DNA from: Roseovarius sp. ZX-A-9 | Lineage (GTDB): Bacteria > Pseudomonadota > Alphaproteobacteria > Rhodobacterales > Rhodobacteraceae | Length of the DNA stretch: 64,000 bases | Assembly (NCBI RefSeq): GCF_028369135.1 | Contig: NZ_JAPWHW010000008.1 | Span: forward strand, 62,001-126,000 | Direction of reading: 5' to 3' | In this document: in pieces, positions 62,862 through 64,000 of the stretch | Position numbering within the stretch: position 1 is the stretch's first letter | Layout: every line of letters begins with the position of its first letter | Notes under the pieces: model-generated | The model's input: only the letters and a program-made list of their open reading frames with translations | The model's database searches: none | What the model was told of the DNA's origin: nothing | Position numbers and translations under genes: made by a program

Positions 62862-64000
62862 ATGAAAGAACTGACCCATTACATCAACGGCGCCCATGTC
62901 AAAGGCACGTCGGGCCGCTTTTCTGATGTCTACAATCCCGCCACCGGCGAAGTGCAGGCCAAGTGCCCGCTGGCAAACGCCGAGGAACTGGAGGCCGCCG
63001 TACAGGCCGCACAGGCCGCACAGCCCAAATGGGCCGCCACCAACCCGCAACGCCGCGCACGGGTGATGATGAAATTCGTCGGCCTGCTGAACCGCGACAT
63101 GGACAAGCTGGCCGAGGCGCTGAGCGCCGAACACGGCAAGACCTTCCCCGACGCCAAGGGCGACGTGCAGCGCGGCCTCGAAGTGGTTGAGTACTGCATC
63201 GGCGCGCCCGAACTGCTCAAGGGCGAATACACCGACGGCGCCGGCCCTGGCATCGACATGTATTCGATGCGCCAGCCGCTTGGCGTGACAGCGGGCATCA
63301 CGCCCTTCAACTTCCCCGCCATGATCCCGATGTGGATGTTCGCGCCCGCCATTGCCTGTGGCAACGCCTTCATCCTCAAACCGTCCGAGCGCGATCCGTC
63401 CGTACCCCTGATGCTCGCCGAGCTGATGGAAGAAGCGGGCCTGCCCAAGGGCATCCTGCAAGTGGTCAACGGCGACAAGGAAGCGGTCGACGCGATCCTC
63501 TACCATGACGTGATCCAGTCGATCGGATTTGTCGGCTCCACACCGATTGCCGAATATATCTACGGCACGGGCTGTTCGCAGGGCAAACGCGTGCAATGCT
63601 TCGGCGGCGCGAAAAACCACATGATCATCATGCCCGACGCCGATCTCGATCAGGCTGCCGACGCGCTGATCGGCGCAGGCTACGGCGCTGCTGGCGAACG
63701 CTGCATGGCGATTTCCGTGGCCGTCCCGGTGGGCGAAGAAACCGCCGATAAGCTGATCGAAAAGCTGGTCCCGCGCATCGAAGCACTGAAGGTCGGCCCC
63801 TACACCTCGGGCGACGACGTTGATTACGGCCCCGTCGTGACCGCCGCTGCCAAAGCCAACATCGAACGGTTGGTGCAGTCGGGCATTGACGCGGGCGCAG
63901 AGCTTGTCGTTGACGGGCGCGGCTTCTCGCTTCAGGGCTACGAAGACGGGTTCTTCGTCGGGCCGCACCTTTTCGACCGGGTGACACCAGACATGGAAAT
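62862..64000 (+). CDS. mmsA: Methylmalonate-semialdehyde dehydrogenase (CoA-acylating), 5' part
   Basis: Open at the right edge: 379 complete codons of about 500 are present. It converts methylmalonate semialdehyde to propionyl-CoA in valine catabolism (and malonate semialdehyde to acetyl-CoA). NAD/CoA pattern: TPFNFPAMIPMWMF (148-161), VGSTPIAEYIY, GAKNHMI, and catalytic GERCM (Cys281). CGGAGG precedes the ATG at 62862. Divergent LysR gene is the likely regulator. Confidence 0.96.
   Translation, partial: MKELTHYINGAHVKGTSGRFSDVYNPATGEVQAKCPLANAEELEAAVQAAQAAQPKWAATNPQRRARVMMKFVGLLNRDMDKLAEALSAEHGKTFPDAKGDVQRGLEVVEYCIGAPELLKGEYTDGAGPGIDMYSMRQPLGVTAGITPFNFPAMIPMWMFAPAIACGNAFILKPSERDPSVPLMLAELMEEAGLPKGILQVVNGDKEAVDAILYHDVIQSIGFVGSTPIAEYIYGTGCSQGKRVQCFGGAKNHMIIMPDADLDQAADALIGAGYGAAGERCMAISVAVPVGEETADKLIEKLVPRIEALKVGPYTSGDDVDYGPVVTAAAKANIERLVQSGIDAGAELVVDGRGFSLQGYEDGFFVGPHLFDRVTPDME

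Noticed and set aside
62760..63968. Long in-frame extension of the LysR gene to 701 codons
   Set aside because: It is antisense to mmsA, which has intact motifs and a strong ribosome-binding site. The LysR start at 62759 has its own site and matches the family N-terminus.

Overview
The window looks like a chromosomal segment of a marine alphaproteobacterium of the order Rhodobacterales (Roseobacter group). It is GC-rich and densely packed, with many 4-bp ATGA or GTGA overlaps between co-directional genes. The family content fits that group: a single-cysteine DksA, a CoxE/MoxR pair, a phasin, a DMGDH-type FAD/GcvT oxidoreductase, the F1 ATPase inhibitor zeta subunit (DUF1476), methionine synthase split into separate proteins, stand-alone PurS, an RNase E with a large S1 insertion, and MmsA with a LysR regulator. 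Genus cannot be fixed from the sequence alone. There is one tRNA, and no rRNA, CRISPR array, transposase or prophage.

Layout. 1-6.7 kb: dksA, a MoxR ATPase, a DUF2927 lipoprotein, a tiny membrane protein and a CoxE-like VWA protein, then a ClpP-fold membrane-anchored protein paired with a coiled-coil membrane protein. 6.8-16.7 kb: an Asp/Glu racemase-family protein with anmK, tyrS, an arsenate reductase, aroK-aroB, a helical secreted protein, xerD, a CNNM/CorC-type protein and a phasin. 16.9-18.8 kb: an AT-richer patch with a MOSC protein and an ATP-grasp protein, probably acquired. 18.9-27.5 kb: a Lys-rich secreted protein, DUF2254, the DMGDH-like enzyme, a P450 with an unusual membrane alpha/beta hydrolase, CcdA and TusA. 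27.6-37.1 kb: rne, a secreted HExxH protein, the dctBD two-component system and purC-purS-purQ. 37.4-45.1 kb: an orphan polyamine-type binding protein, the zeta subunit, and the corrinoid methyl-transfer genes (homocysteine methyltransferase, corrinoid protein, DUF1638), interrupted by an OmpA-like secreted protein and an SPL-like radical SAM gene. 45.1-53.4 kb: sufE, a lipoprotein, rnd, purM-purN, tRNA(CAT), a barrel-like protein, a cobalamin riboswitch with a small unknown gene, and uvrD. 53.8-64 kb: a PRC-barrel-like protein, zapA with a coiled-coil partner, transketolase, DUF808, GAPDH, coaD, a CBS protein, and a LysR gene divergent from mmsA, which runs off the right edge.

Main observations. 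Two perfect matches to the alphaproteobacterial LexA operator (GTTC-N7-GTTC) lie just upstream of uvrD and of the SPL-like radical SAM gene, so that radical SAM protein may belong to the SOS response. A cobalamin riboswitch precedes an unrecognised 89-codon gene. The DctD-type regulator has no GAFTGA loop and an altered Walker B, so it may not work through sigma-54. A secreted protein carries an HExxH zinc motif. The corrinoid/homocysteine methyl-transfer genes cluster with DUF1638. Nothing here is a clear defence or mobile system. The stretches that appear least described are the riboswitch gene, the HExxH protein, the ClpP-like/coiled-coil pair, the zapA partner and the P450/hydrolase pair.
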